From Alcanivoracaceae bacterium (GTDB taxonomy: Bacteria; Pseudomonadota; Gammaproteobacteria; Xanthomonadales; Marinicellaceae): 64,000 nucleotides of DNA. The stretch lies in assembly GCA_016744455.1 (NCBI GenBank), contig JADGEI010000007.1, forward strand, positions 62,001 through 126,000, given 5' to 3'. Below the pieces are notes generated by a model. That model saw nothing but the letters and a program-made list of their open reading frames with translations. It had not been told where the DNA came from and searched no databases. The translations under genes were made by a program, and so were the position numbers. This document shows positions 11,042 through 21,711 of this stretch, one piece after another; the stretch's first letter is position 1; each line of letters starts with the position of its first letter.

Positions 11042-13608
11042 AATTTTTTGAGTTGTTGTTCAAAATATTCCCCTCTTTTGATATAACTTTTAAACTCATC
11101 AAAGCTTGGGGCACCTGGTGACAATAATATTGTATGCTCTAAAGGCGTGTGCTTCTTTGCATATAGTATAGATTGAGCTAATTTTTCGTGATAAAAATAA
11201 TTTTTATTTGATTTAATTGATTGTAAATAATTGAAAATAATTTTTCCGCTGGGGCCACTAAATATCATCAGTTTTGCAGGGTTATCATGTAACGATTGGG
11301 CAAACTCACTCCAATCATTTCCTCTATCATAACCGCCAACTAGTAAGGTGGTTTCATTTAACTTTAATGTCTGCATTGCAGCTAATGTTGCTATCGGAGT
11401 AGTAGCTATGCTATCATTTATAGCATAATGACCATTAATTTTCCCTAAGTTTTGTAAGCGATGGACCAATGGTTTAAACGATTTAATGGCATTGACACAT
11501 GTTGCTAATGTGAGGTTTAATTGTACACAAACGGTTAAGACCGCAGCAATATTTTGTAAATTGTGCAAGCCTATGAGTGCTGTATCATCAAGCGTAAAAA
11601 TCGTATTGTTATTATAGACTAAGTCGTTTCCTTTGATGCAAAAACCGTTTGTATGATTAAAGTAAATAATGCCTTTTCCATTAGCTAATTTTGCTAAATT
11701 TGAATTTTCAGCATTAATAATTTTGGTTTTTGCAAAATCTAATATTTTTAGTTTATCCCTGAAATAATTTTTACTACCTTTGTGCCAATCTACGTGTTCA
11801 GGATAAAGGTTTGTGACCACGGCAATGTCAGCTTTTATATTTCCGTCATAAATCTGAAAACTTGAGGCTTCGAGAACAATATAGTCATAGTTTGAGTCTG
11901 ATGATATTAGTGCTTGACCAATATTCCCTACTAAGTTCACTGTAGCACCACAGGCTTTAAGTACATGTGCTAATAGACTTACCGTAGTGCTTTTCCCTTT
12001 GGTTCCTGTAATTGCAATGACCGTTGTGTTTTTTTCATTTGCAAACCAAAGAGCTGTTGGTGAAGTAAATTGACATGTGGCCTCCTGTACTAGTAGATTA
12101 TAAGGACTGATTCCAGGAGATTTTATCACTAAGTCAAAGGTGTTAAGTAATTCTGCGTTGACCTCTTTTGTATAACATTTGTATTTTTCATCTTTTTCTT
12201 CCTCAGCGCATAAAACTGTAAAGTTAATTTGATTTTTCTCTAAATATTTGGCGGTTGCTTTCCCCTCAACTCCATAACCCCAAATTGCAATTTTTACACT
12301 TGTGTTTTGTAATTGAAGTAGCTTTAATAGCTTGGTCTTGTTGGTTTCGTTTTGCTTAAATGTTTTTTTAAAGTGTACGATTAAAGCATCATTTTTCCAT
12401 TCGTGTTGATTTTTAATCATAGCGAAGGCCTGTAGACTTTCTTCTATTTCGCCAACACATTCAAAAGGTTTAATGCCATTAATGCCTAGTAACTCAGAAA
12501 AGCCTTGTGCTTGTGTTTTATCATCAAGCATGTTTTTATTGAAAATATTTAGTAACTGTTGTTTTTTTATGAATGGTGCAAGCCCCAAAAAAACGAAGCG
12601 GCATTTCGGGCAATTACAACACCATTTTGTTTGATTGTTTTTAGAACCTTCGATATGGAAATTACGATTACAACTAGAAAAAACAGGGAAATATTTAGGA
12701 TACTTGGCAAATTTTTCAAGAATTTCTAATTCTGAAAATTGACGTTGCTGAGAGTAATAACGAACATTGTGGGTAATTTCATTTGCTATAATGGTAGAAA
12801 AATCTTCTTCGAATTCATAGCTTTTGGAATATTGGTGATTAACTTTGTCTCCATGTTTATTGATGGTGTTTTCACTGTCTGCAGATTTTTCATTGGAGAA
12901 AACAACCTCATCAAAATTATATAGTAAGGCACTTAAAACCGATATGGCTGAGTTTATAGCTGTTATAGGTACATGGCCATTAAAAGCTCCTTGAGAGTTA
13001 TATTTGATTAATTTAGGGTCAATTTTACGTTGAACTTGAATTAAGGGTAAATTTATAAATTTTGCTACATCTTTTATTAGCGTCGAATTTCCAACCATAA
13101 ACAAATTTAAATCATTTCCACGTTGTTTAAGTTCTTCAACAGTGACTAACGAGTCTTTTCCTCCACCTAAAGCGACTAGGAATTTAGGTGCAGATTGAAC
13201 CTTGGGTTGAGGTTTTATTTTTTGTTGTATTTGTGTTGTTGCAGTAAGAAAATCATTAATACCAATTAACTCCACGTGGTTTACATAAGCCAGTTCTGCT
13301 AAACCATGTTTCCAAGTCTTTGCAATGAAATGTCTCATGGTCTTAGAGGGCAAGACGTTTTCAAATATAATGTTTCTGGCCAAACCAGATTTATAATAGC
13401 TTACACCGGACATTAAATGGACTAATCTACATGCAGAATCAATTTCGTTACGCGTTGATATATCATTCTTTATGGTAAAAGAAGGAAATGACAAAGTTTC
13501 TGTGACTGTGCCAATTTGTTCTACTTCATAGTTCAAAAATAGTTGGTGTTTTGATCTGTCTAATTTCCAATCAAGAAATCTAAAGTTTTGATGAAATTTC
13601 TTTGTCAT
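11038..13608 (-). CDS. Fusion protein: MurL-like UDP-MurNAc-L-Ala-L-Glu epimerase (N-terminal) + MurD/MurD2-like ligase (C-terminal)
   Basis: N-half: LVALGGGKDSLVTVEELK, VFSNEKSADSEN, KWCCNCPKCRFVFLGLAPF (MurL-type). C-half from about KIAIWGYGVEGKATAKYL: VIAITGTKGKSTT, NIGQAL, VLEASSFQ, TNLYPEHVDWHK, ATTPIATLAAM, GGYDRG (MurD-type). One uninterrupted frame. Confidence 0.85.
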   Translation of the reverse strand: MTKKFHQNFRFLDWKLDRSKHQLFLNYEVEQIGTVTETLSFPSFTIKNDISTRNEIDSACRLVHLMSGVSYYKSGLARNIIFENVLPSKTMRHFIAKTWKHGLAELAYVNHVELIGINDFLTATTQIQQKIKPQPKVQSAPKFLVALGGGKDSLVTVEELKQRGNDLNLFMVGNSTLIKDVAKFINLPLIQVQRKIDPKLIKYNSQGAFNGHVPITAINSAISVLSALLYNFDEVVFSNEKSADSENTINKHGDKVNHQYSKSYEFEEDFSTIIANEITHNVRYYSQQRQFSELEILEKFAKYPKYFPVFSSCNRNFHIEGSKNNQTKWCCNCPKCRFVFLGLAPFIKKQQLLNIFNKNMLDDKTQAQGFSELLGINGIKPFECVGEIEESLQAFAMIKNQHEWKNDALIVHFKKTFKQNETNKTKLLKLLQLQNTSVKIAIWGYGVEGKATAKYLEKNQINFTVLCAEEEKDEKYKCYTKEVNAELLNTFDLVIKSPGISPYNLLVQEATCQFTSPTALWFANEKNTTVIAITGTKGKSTTVSLLAHVLKACGATVNLVGNIGQALISSDSNYDYIVLEASSFQIYDGNIKADIAVVTNLYPEHVDWHKGSKNYFRDKLKILDFAKTKIINAENSNLAKLANGKGIIYFNHTNGFCIKGNDLVYNNNTIFTLDDTALIGLHNLQNIAAVLTVCVQLNLTLATCVNAIKSFKPLVHRLQNLGKINGHYAINDSIATTPIATLAAMQTLKLNETTLLVGGYDRGNDWSEFAQSLHDNPAKLMIFSGPSGKIIFNYLQSIKSNKNYFYHEKLAQSILYAKKHTPLEHTILLSPGAPSFDEFKSYIKRGEYFEQQLKKL

Positions 13609-13705
13609 AAAAAAGAATTAGGTTTACCAATAAAGTGAACGATGAATTTTATCTTATTATGGAGATTTACACAATTTCCATAAGTGCCTCATTTGAAAAC
13701 TATAT

Positions 13706-14329
13706 TTAGCTCAAAAGTTTTTTAATAATCGATTCATTGATAACTGCTTGTTTTGCGGTTTCTAATCGGTGTGCACGAACAATAGTTTTTAAGCCTTTCA
13801 GGGCATCTTCGAAATCGTCATTGATGACTAAATAGTCGGCTTCACCGTAATGTGATATTTCATTCAAAGATTTTTCCATTCGGGCATCAATGACTTCTTT
13901 TGAGTCTTGACCACGATTTTCCAATCGATCACGTAAGTCCTGAATACTAGGTGGTAATATGAATATGCTAATGGCATCAGGGCGGCGTTTTTTTATCAGT
14001 TGCGCACCTTGCCAGTCGATTTCAAGAACGACATCGTGGCCCTCGTGAAGCATTTTGTCGACAGATTCTTGAGATGTTCCATAATAGTTCCCAAAGACTT
14101 CTGCGTACTCTAAAAAGTCGCCAGCAGTCATTTTTTGTTTGAATTTTTCAGTCTCAATAAAATGGTAGTGGTAACCATCAATTTCACGTGGACGAATGTT
14201 GCGTGTAGTTGATGATATGGATAATTTCAAATGGTTAGTATCACGAACAAGTGCATTGACTAAGCTTGTTTTGCCAGTGCCTGAAGGTGCTGAAACGATA
14301 AATAGTGTGCCAATTAATTTTCCTATCAT
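13706..14329 (-). CDS. gmk: Guanylate kinase
   Basis: FIVSAPSGTGKTSLVNAL, STTRNIRPREIDGYHYHF, LEIDWQGA. Confidence 0.95.
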   Translation of the reverse strand: MIGKLIGTLFIVSAPSGTGKTSLVNALVRDTNHLKLSISSTTRNIRPREIDGYHYHFIETEKFKQKMTAGDFLEYAEVFGNYYGTSQESVDKMLHEGHDVVLEIDWQGAQLIKKRRPDAISIFILPPSIQDLRDRLENRGQDSKEVIDARMEKSLNEISHYGEADYLVINDDFEDALKGLKTIVRAHRLETAKQAVINESIIKKLLS

Positions 14330-14334
14330 AATAG

Positions 14335-15207
14335 TTATTCTATGTTTTGAACTTGTTCACGCATTTGCTCAATGGCTACTTTTAGATTAATGCTGGATTG
14401 TGAAGTCAGTATGGTAGCAGATTTGGACCCAATGGTGTTAGCCTCTCGGTGTAATTCTTGTATCAGGAAATCCAGCCTACGCCCTACAGGCTCATCAAGT
14501 TCAATTACACGTTGAATCTCTGTAATATGAGTATTTAATCTATCGGTTTCTTCAATAATATCAGCTTTTTGTAGTAATATTGCAAGTTCCTGCTCAAAAC
14601 GGTCTTCGTTATGATCGACATCAATTTCTTTCAATTTGGTTAATAAACGGTCCTTTAAGCCTTTTTGAATGTCAGGAATATGTTTTTCTACTAAATTTTT
14701 AGTTTCAAGTATGGTGTCTAATTTTTCTAATAAGACGATTTTTAGAGATTCGCCTTCTCGAATGCGTGCTTTGAGTAATTTCTCTGTTACATTTTTTATT
14801 AAATCTAAAGTAGTTTGTTGTAATTCAGTGGTGTCTTTTGGTGTTTGAATGACCAATTGTGGCCAAGTTAAGATGTCCATGGTATTAAAGTCTGTATTGA
14901 CGTCAATAACTTTTTTGTTTATTTCTTCATTGCAATGCAATAGTTGTTGCAACATAGGAAGGTTAATACTTAAGTCATTGATATCTGCATCTGGGTTAGG
15001 GTAATATTTAATGAAGACTTCTACCTTTCCACGACTTAAATAAGTTGATAATAGTTTGCGAATTTTACCCTCAGACTTTCTTAAAAAATCAGGTTGCCTT
15101 ATGGTAGTGTCTAAGAAACGTTGGTTTACAGAGCGCATTTCGCAGGTAAATCTTCCGTATGGAGTTTGGATATCGCCATTGGCGAATGCGGTCATGGATT
15201 TAAGCAT
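14335..15207 (-). CDS. yicC: YicC-family endoribonuclease-like protein
   Basis: MLKSMTAFANG..., EMRSVNQRFLD, RLDFLIQELHREANTIGSKS. Confidence 0.92.
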   Translation of the reverse strand: MLKSMTAFANGDIQTPYGRFTCEMRSVNQRFLDTTIRQPDFLRKSEGKIRKLLSTYLSRGKVEVFIKYYPNPDADINDLSINLPMLQQLLHCNEEINKKVIDVNTDFNTMDILTWPQLVIQTPKDTTELQQTTLDLIKNVTEKLLKARIREGESLKIVLLEKLDTILETKNLVEKHIPDIQKGLKDRLLTKLKEIDVDHNEDRFEQELAILLQKADIIEETDRLNTHITEIQRVIELDEPVGRRLDFLIQELHREANTIGSKSATILTSQSSINLKVAIEQMREQVQNIE

Positions 15208-15244
15208 ATCAATAAAATGTAATCTAAAGTATTACGCATTATAC

Positions 15245-15276
15245 AAAAAACCCATGTAAAGGTACATGGGTTTTTC
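15245..15276 (-). terminator. Intrinsic terminator downstream of the peroxiredoxin-glutaredoxin gene
   Basis: AAAAACCCATGTA-AAGG-TACATGGGTTTTT. Confidence 0.8.
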
Positions 15277-15299
15277 TAATGAAATAGAATGGTTGATGT

Positions 15300-16025
15300 T
15301 TATTTTAAAAATTCTTCTAGTTCAGAACTTCCTCCAATTAATTTCCCATCAATGAAAATTTGAGGAACGCCGCCGCCGCCACTAAGTGCTCGTGTAGTAA
15401 TATGTGTGGCATCTTTACCTATGACGATTTCTTCATAAGTCATGCCTTTCGCATTTAGCATTTCTTTGGCTTTCATACAAAACGGGCAGGTATCCTTACT
15501 AATGACAACGACTGATGAAGGGGGTTTAGCATCAGTATTGATATAATCAAGCATGGTATCAGCATCAGACACGCCAAATGGATCACCAGGTGTTTCTTCT
15601 TCAATAAACATTTTTTCAATCACACCGTTTTTAACCAACATGGAGTAACGCCATGATCTTTTCCCAAATCCTATTGCATCTTTCTCTACTAATAAACCCA
15701 TGCCATCGGTAAAATCACCATTGCCATCAGGTAATAATTTAACATTTTTCACCTGTAGGTCTTTTGCCCATGCGTTCATGACAAACGTATCGTTAACACT
15801 AATACAGTAAACTTCATCTATGCCGTTATCCTTCATAACTGGAGTAAGTTGGTCATAACGCGGTAAATGTGAAGCTGAACACGTTGGTGTGAATGCGCCA
15901 GGTAAGGAAAATACCACGACTGTCTTATCTGCGAATAAGTCATTAGTTGACCATTTGGCCCAGTCAAAATTATGGCGTACAGGAAAGTCTACTTGAGGAA
16001 CGTTTTGTCCAGTTTTATCTTGCAT
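15300..16025 (-). CDS. Hybrid peroxiredoxin (Prx5)-glutaredoxin
   Basis: N-terminal PGAFTPTCSASHLP; C-terminal glutaredoxin SKDTCPFCMKAKEML, GGVPQIFIDGKLIGG. Start reset to ATG at 16025 (MQDKTGQN) because the listed start overlaps rph. Confidence 0.9.
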   Translation of the reverse strand: MQDKTGQNVPQVDFPVRHNFDWAKWSTNDLFADKTVVVFSLPGAFTPTCSASHLPRYDQLTPVMKDNGIDEVYCISVNDTFVMNAWAKDLQVKNVKLLPDGNGDFTDGMGLLVEKDAIGFGKRSWRYSMLVKNGVIEKMFIEEETPGDPFGVSDADTMLDYINTDAKPPSSVVVISKDTCPFCMKAKEMLNAKGMTYEEIVIGKDATHITTRALSGGGGVPQIFIDGKLIGGSSELEEFLK

Positions 16026-16163
16026 ATTTCTTCTCTTGTTTAAAATAATCGAACTATTATCTACTAACATTAGGCAAATGTATATTTGAATGTTTCTATT
16101 GTAATGTATTAAAAAATAGAACATTGGTTTAAAATACATGTTTCTAACTAATATAAAGATACG

Positions 16164-16883
16164 ATGCAAAGACCTAGTAAGCGTAATAACAATCAACTAA
16201 GAGATATTAAGATAACAAGGAACTACACCATACATGCTGAAGGTTCTGTACTCATTGAGTGTGGGAATACCAAAGTATTATGTAATGCATCAGTGGAGGA
16301 TCGCGTTCCTATGTGGTTACGTGGAAAAGGTAAAGGTTGGGTAACAGCTGAATATGGCATGTTGCCTCGCTCAACTAATTCTCGTATGCGTCGTGAAGCG
16401 GCTGCGGGAAAACAAGGGGGCAGAACCATGGAGATTCAACGATTGATTGCACGGTCATTGCGTGCTGTTGTGGATTTAAAAGCCTTAGGCGAAAGGATTA
16501 TAACAGTTGATTGTGATGTTATCCAAGCGGATGGTGGTACAAGAACGGCGTCTATTACTGGTGCGTATGTGGCGATGGCAGATGCTATTAATAAACTCTT
16601 AGAGGAAGGCACTCTTAAGAAAAACCCAATTCATGGAGAAATTGCAGCAATTTCTGTTGGGATATACGAAGGTGAGCCAGTATTGGATTTGGATTACCCT
16701 GAGGACTCAAATGCTGAAACAGATATGAATGTTGTAATGAATGGTTTAGGGCACTTTATCGAAGTTCAAGGAACAGCAGAAGGGCATGCCTTTAGCCGTA
16801 ATGAAATGAATAATATGTTGGACTTGGCTGAATTAGGAATCAATCAATTAATGGCAGAACAAAGACAGGCGCTTGATGGATAA
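16164..16883 (+). CDS. rph: Ribonuclease PH
   Basis: [55 protein letters not shown]. Confidence 0.95.
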   Translation: MQRPSKRNNNQLRDIKITRNYTIHAEGSVLIECGNTKVLCNASVEDRVPMWLRGKGKGWVTAEYGMLPRSTNSRMRREAAAGKQGGRTMEIQRLIARSLRAVVDLKALGERIITVDCDVIQADGGTRTASITGAYVAMADAINKLLEEGTLKKNPIHGEIAAISVGIYEGEPVLDLDYPEDSNAETDMNVVMNGLGHFIEVQGTAEGHAFSRNEMNNMLDLAELGINQLMAEQRQALDG

Positions 16884-17481
16884 GGTTATTCTAGCTAGTG
16901 GTAATCAAGGTAAACTACTAGAGTTACAAGACATACTTAGTGGGTTGCCTTTTGAATTGGTTCCACAACCAACAACCCATGAGTATGAAATAGAAGAAAC
17001 GGGCACCACATTTGTGGAGAATGCTATTATAAAGGCGAGACATGCAGCAAAATTAAGTGGTATGCCTGCGATAGCTGACGACTCAGGACTTGTAATTAAA
17101 TCATTAAATGGTGAGCCAGGAATAAAAACCGCGAGGTATGCTGGAGTTGGATGTAGTCCACAAGACAATATGGACTTGATCCTTAAAAGGTTAAATCCTT
17201 TTGAGAAGAGAAGTCAACGTAAAGCTACGTTTGTTTGTGCCTTGGTTTATTTGCGAAGTGCTGCGGATCCTTTGCCTGTTATTGCTGTTGGTCAATGGCA
17301 TGGTGCAATTACACGAGAAAAGCATGGTGATGCTGGGTTTGGTTATGATCCTGTGTTTTGGGATTTTAAACATAAATTGACCGCGGCTCAAATGCCTAAG
17401 CAGCTAAAGACACAGTTGTCTCATCGTGGCAAAGCTTGTAGAAAATTAAAAAAGAAACTTGTAAAGGTATGGGACAAATAA
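16876..17481 (+). CDS. rdgB: XTP/dITP diphosphatase (RdgB/HAM1 family)
   Basis: [42 protein letters not shown]. Confidence 0.93.
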   Translation: MDKVILASGNQGKLLELQDILSGLPFELVPQPTTHEYEIEETGTTFVENAIIKARHAAKLSGMPAIADDSGLVIKSLNGEPGIKTARYAGVGCSPQDNMDLILKRLNPFEKRSQRKATFVCALVYLRSAADPLPVIAVGQWHGAITREKHGDAGFGYDPVFWDFKHKLTAAQMPKQLKTQLSHRGKACRKLKKKLVKVWDK

Positions 17482-18617
17482 TACCGCCACCTTTAAGTCT
17501 TTATATACATTTTCCATGGTGCATAAAAAAGTGCCCTTATTGTGATTTCAATTCTCATAAGTTAAAGGAAGATTTTAATGAAAGTCTTTATATTGATAAG
17601 CTCATCTCTGATCTAGAGCAAGATGTGCCTTTGGTATGGGGGAGGCCAATACATTCTGTCTTTATGGGTGGAGGAACTCCAAGTTTGTTTTCAGCAGAGT
17701 CTGTCGAGAGATTGTTAAATGCTGTTAGGAGTTTGCTACAGTGTAAACCTGGTATGGAAGTGACCATGGAAGTAAACCCAGGAACAGGGGAGTATGATAA
17801 TTTTGTCGGTTATAAAAAATCTGGTGTAAATAGACTGTCAATTGGTATACAAAGTTTGAAAGACGGCAACTTAAAAGCATTGGGCAGAATCCATTCATCT
17901 CAACAAGCGATTGATGTTTACCATAGGGCAAGACAAGCCGGTTTTGACAATATTAATTTAGATATGATGTTTGCCTTACCTAGACAAACACTATTAGACT
18001 CAAAACAAGATTTGCTCAAGTTGATAGAGTTACAACCTAATCACATTTCCTATTATCAATTGACAATTGAGCCGAATACGCTTTTTTCGTACAATACTCC
18101 AGAGAAACTACCCGATAATTATGAATTAGAATTAATGTATTTGCAAGGCAATAAAATTTTGGAAAAAAATGGTTATAAGCAATATGAAGTTTCTGCGTAC
18201 ATGAGAGAAAATGATAATTGCCAACACAATATGAATTATTGGCAGTTTGGTGATTATTTAGGGATTGGTGCTGGAGCTCACAGTAAAATTACATTTGCTA
18301 GTGATAATAGTGTTAAACGTTATGTGAAGTTTAAACTTCCCAAAACATATATGTCACAAGATAAAAATTTTAGGCAAGAAGAGAAATTGTTAACGACTGA
18401 TGATTTGATTTTTGAATACATGTTAAATGCAGTGAGAGTAAAGAAAAGTATAGCTTTAAATGATTTCACTTCTAGAACAGGAATAAAGTCTTCTGTTTTA
18501 GTTGATAAATTACAAACACCAATTAAAAAGAAGTGGGTGGTTATGAAGAATGAAACATTAGAGATTACTGCAAAAGGTTTTCTAATTAGTGACGAAATTA
18601 TTAAATTGTTATTGTGA
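17469..18617 (+). CDS. hemW: Radical SAM HemW-like coproporphyrinogen III oxidase-related protein
   Basis: SLYIHFPWCIKKCPYCDFNSH, FMGGGTPSL, RLSIGIQS. Confidence 0.93.
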   Translation: MGQIIPPPLSLYIHFPWCIKKCPYCDFNSHKLKEDFNESLYIDKLISDLEQDVPLVWGRPIHSVFMGGGTPSLFSAESVERLLNAVRSLLQCKPGMEVTMEVNPGTGEYDNFVGYKKSGVNRLSIGIQSLKDGNLKALGRIHSSQQAIDVYHRARQAGFDNINLDMMFALPRQTLLDSKQDLLKLIELQPNHISYYQLTIEPNTLFSYNTPEKLPDNYELELMYLQGNKILEKNGYKQYEVSAYMRENDNCQHNMNYWQFGDYLGIGAGAHSKITFASDNSVKRYVKFKLPKTYMSQDKNFRQEEKLLTTDDLIFEYMLNAVRVKKSIALNDFTSRTGIKSSVLVDKLQTPIKKKWVVMKNETLEITAKGFLISDEIIKLLL

Positions 18618-18885
18618 TTATGCTTGAATTTGTAATGATAATATAGGTTTTAACGAATTTATGGAATTATTAAAAGCTAAAAAAAAATGAAATTATTCTT
18701 GCTTTTTCAATGCTTTAAGAGTTATTCTTACGACAGTTTCTTAAAAGATGCATAAGAAAGTGTGAAACTGTGATGTATTACACAAAAAAAAATGACTAAT
18801 TTTGTTCTTATACAAACACGATTAGTGTAGTAAAAAAACAAAATTATTTTACTAAAATAAATAACTATAAAATAGAGAGAAGGTT

Positions 18886-19944
18886 GTGGGGTTGTTTTCA
18901 AGTAACAAAATGCAATTATTCGGAGTGGATGTTAGTTCATCCGCTGTCAAAGTTCTGCAATTAAGCAAATCAGGTAAAAAATACAAAATTGAACATTATG
19001 GTGTCGATGCCTTGCCTGATAATGCGGTCGTAGAAAAGAATATTACCGAAGTAGATAGAGTTTCAGCAGCTATAAGAAATGCGGTGAAAAGAGCAGGGAT
19101 AAAGCTTAAAAATGTCGCAATAGCTGTCTCTGGTTCTGCTGTAATTACTAAAACCATCAATATGCCTTCAGATTTAACTGAAGATGAATTGGAAGAACAG
19201 CTGTCTTTAGATGCCAATCAGTACATTCCATATCCAATAGAAGAGGTTAGCCTTGACTTTAATATTCTAGGCCCTGTTGAAAATACTCCGGAAATGTCAC
19301 ATGTATTAATAGCATGTTCAAGAACTGAGAATGTTGACGTCTGTGTCGAAACTATTGAAGGTGCAGGGTTAAATACATCAGTCATTGATGTTGAATCGTT
19401 TGCAGTTGAAGCAACTTATAATCTGATGAAAGATGGGTTAGGGCTTGAAGATGATGAAATAGTCGCTTTATTCGATATTGGTGCTACAACAACGACTTTA
19501 CACATAATGTATCAAGGAAGAAGTATTTATACTCGAGACCAAACCTTTGGAGGCAAACAATTAACAGATGAAATTATTCAAAGGTATGGGTTATCTGTTG
19601 AGGAAGCTGGGTTAGCTAAAAGACAGGGTGGATTACCGGAAAGTTATGAAAGTGAAGTGTTGCAAAGTTTTAGTGATTCTTTAATACAACAAATTAGTAG
19701 AGCACTGCAGTTTTTCTTTTCTGCTACAGAATTTAATAATGTTGATAAAATTATTTTAGGTGGTGGAACGGCTTCCATTGCTAATTTAGTTGAATTAACA
19801 GAACAACAAATAGGTGTGCCAGTGCAACTTGTTAACCCTATGGAAAACTTAGCACTCGCTTCTAGAATTGACGAGATAGCAATTATCGAAGATTCACCCG
19901 CGTTAATGACCGTGATTGGTCTAGCATTGAGGACATTTGACTAA
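18886..19944 (+). CDS. pilM: Type IV pilus assembly protein PilM (GTG start)
   Basis: LFGVDVSSSAVKVLQLS...; operon order pilMNOPQ. Confidence 0.95.
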   Translation: MGLFSSNKMQLFGVDVSSSAVKVLQLSKSGKKYKIEHYGVDALPDNAVVEKNITEVDRVSAAIRNAVKRAGIKLKNVAIAVSGSAVITKTINMPSDLTEDELEEQLSLDANQYIPYPIEEVSLDFNILGPVENTPEMSHVLIACSRTENVDVCVETIEGAGLNTSVIDVESFAVEATYNLMKDGLGLEDDEIVALFDIGATTTTLHIMYQGRSIYTRDQTFGGKQLTDEIIQRYGLSVEEAGLAKRQGGLPESYESEVLQSFSDSLIQQISRALQFFFSATEFNNVDKIILGGGTASIANLVELTEQQIGVPVQLVNPMENLALASRIDEIAIIEDSPALMTVIGLALRTFD

Positions 19945-20534
19945 TGGTTAAGATTAATTTATTACCTTGGCGTGAAGAAAGACGTCAACAATTGACAAAA
20001 GAATTTTTTGTGTTGTTGGGAATTGGTGGATTCATTGCAGCTGCAATAGCTGCCGCAATATTTTATGTATACTCTCAGAATATAGAGTTTCAAAAAAACA
20101 GAAACACTAGAATAAACAATGAAATCACTCGATTGAATGCCCAGATTAAAGAAATTGAAGGTTACGAAAAGGAACGCAATGGATTATTAGCTAGAAAAAA
20201 TGTAATTGAAGAACTCCAAGCAAATAGAACACAAATGGTTCATTTGTTTGATGAGTTAGTGAAGTCTATTCCAAATGGGGTTTTTCTAGAAAATATAAAA
20301 CAAAATGGGAATAGTATTCAACTTGAAGGGTATGCACAATCACATTCAAGGGTGTCTGCTTATATGCGTTTGTTGGAAAAATCCGAATGGTTTTCCGTAC
20401 CAGTAAGCGTAGAATACATAAAGGCTGATGAATCTTTTGATACTCATGAACAAAAATTTAAGCTTCTAGCTAAACTGGTGAATCCATTGAGCAAGACCAG
20501 TGATGATGTTCTAGATGGAGGAGAGGTAGAATGA
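19944..20534 (+). CDS. pilN: Type IV pilus assembly protein PilN
   Basis: INLLPWREERRQQ; operon context. Confidence 0.94.
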   Translation: MVKINLLPWREERRQQLTKEFFVLLGIGGFIAAAIAAAIFYVYSQNIEFQKNRNTRINNEITRLNAQIKEIEGYEKERNGLLARKNVIEELQANRTQMVHLFDELVKSIPNGVFLENIKQNGNSIQLEGYAQSHSRVSAYMRLLEKSEWFSVPVSVEYIKADESFDTHEQKFKLLAKLVNPLSKTSDDVLDGGEVE

Positions 20535-21178
20535 ACTTTGTAGATGAATTACAAAACCTAGACACTTCCAACCCAGGAGGGTGGCCATCATGGGTTAAGT
20601 TAGCTAGTGTCATTGCTTTAATGGTTGTTATTGGTGTTGCTAGTTATTTTGCTTTTATAGAAAGTCAAATGATAAGTTTGACTAAATTAGAAGCAGATGA
20701 ACAGGCTACTAAAACAACTTATAAAATAAAACAAAGGAAAGCATCACAATTACCTGCATATAAGGCTCAATTAGAAGAAATGAAACTCATATTGAACTCT
20801 ATGTTGAGGCAGCTACCAAGTAAGAATGAAATGTCAGATTTAATCGTAGATGTATCTCAAACTGCATTAGCAAGCGGTATAGAAAATGAGTTGTTTGAGC
20901 CTGGTACAGAGACACTTAAAGAGTTTTATGCAGAAAAACCCATAGCACTTAGAATGGTTGGAAAATACCACCAGTTTGGAGAGTTTGTAAGCGGAGTTGC
21001 ATCATTACCACGAGTAGTTATTTTAACTATGCATGATATTTCATTGAAACCATTGGATAATGGTAGAAGTGGTGTTTTATTGCTAGAAGGTACAGCAAAA
21101 ACATACAGGTATCTAGATGAAGATGAACAGGCCGAAATGGATGCTAAGCTTGTTGATCAGGCTGCTGCGGGGAAATGA
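20531..21178 (+). CDS. pilO: Type IV pilus assembly protein PilO
   Basis: Single TM, coiled coil, 4-bp overlap with pilN; operon context. Confidence 0.92.
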   Translation: MNFVDELQNLDTSNPGGWPSWVKLASVIALMVVIGVASYFAFIESQMISLTKLEADEQATKTTYKIKQRKASQLPAYKAQLEEMKLILNSMLRQLPSKNEMSDLIVDVSQTALASGIENELFEPGTETLKEFYAEKPIALRMVGKYHQFGEFVSGVASLPRVVILTMHDISLKPLDNGRSGVLLLEGTAKTYRYLDEDEQAEMDAKLVDQAAAGK

Positions 21179-21711
21179 TTATGAATAAAATAAAAATGAT
21201 TATAGTTTGCCTTCTAATATTATCTCTAATTTCGTGTAATAAAGACATGTCTGATTTAGACAAATTTTTTGCGGATGCTAAATCAATTCCAGCCAAGCAA
21301 ATAGAGCCATTACCAGAAATTAACCCACCTGAAGTTTTTCTATATGAAGCCGTTCAAGAAAGAGACCCTTTTTCTAACGATTTACAATTGATGCAAGAAA
21401 AAATTGCGGAAACATTGTCTATTGTAGAAGGGGAAGGTCCAAATTTAAATAGAAGAAAAGAAATATTAGAAAACTATCCATTAGATGGTTTGTATATGGT
21501 TGGTACTTATTTACAAGAAAATAGTTATCGGGGTTTGATAGAGGACCCGGAAGGAGTTGTTCACTTCGTGTCTATCGGTGAGCATATTGGACAAAACTAT
21601 GGCGAGATTATTCAAATAAACGAAGATCAAGTTGACGTATCTGAATGGGTGTCAGATGGTTTGGGTGGATGGATTAAAAGAGAAGCAAGTATTGCTTTGA
21701 GAGAAGAATAA
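21175..21711 (+). CDS. pilP: Type IV pilus lipoprotein PilP
   Basis: Lipobox LLILSLISC; ERDPFS; operon context. Confidence 0.92.
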   Translation: MIMNKIKMIIVCLLILSLISCNKDMSDLDKFFADAKSIPAKQIEPLPEINPPEVFLYEAVQERDPFSNDLQLMQEKIAETLSIVEGEGPNLNRRKEILENYPLDGLYMVGTYLQENSYRGLIEDPEGVVHFVSIGEHIGQNYGEIIQINEDQVDVSEWVSDGLGGWIKREASIALREE

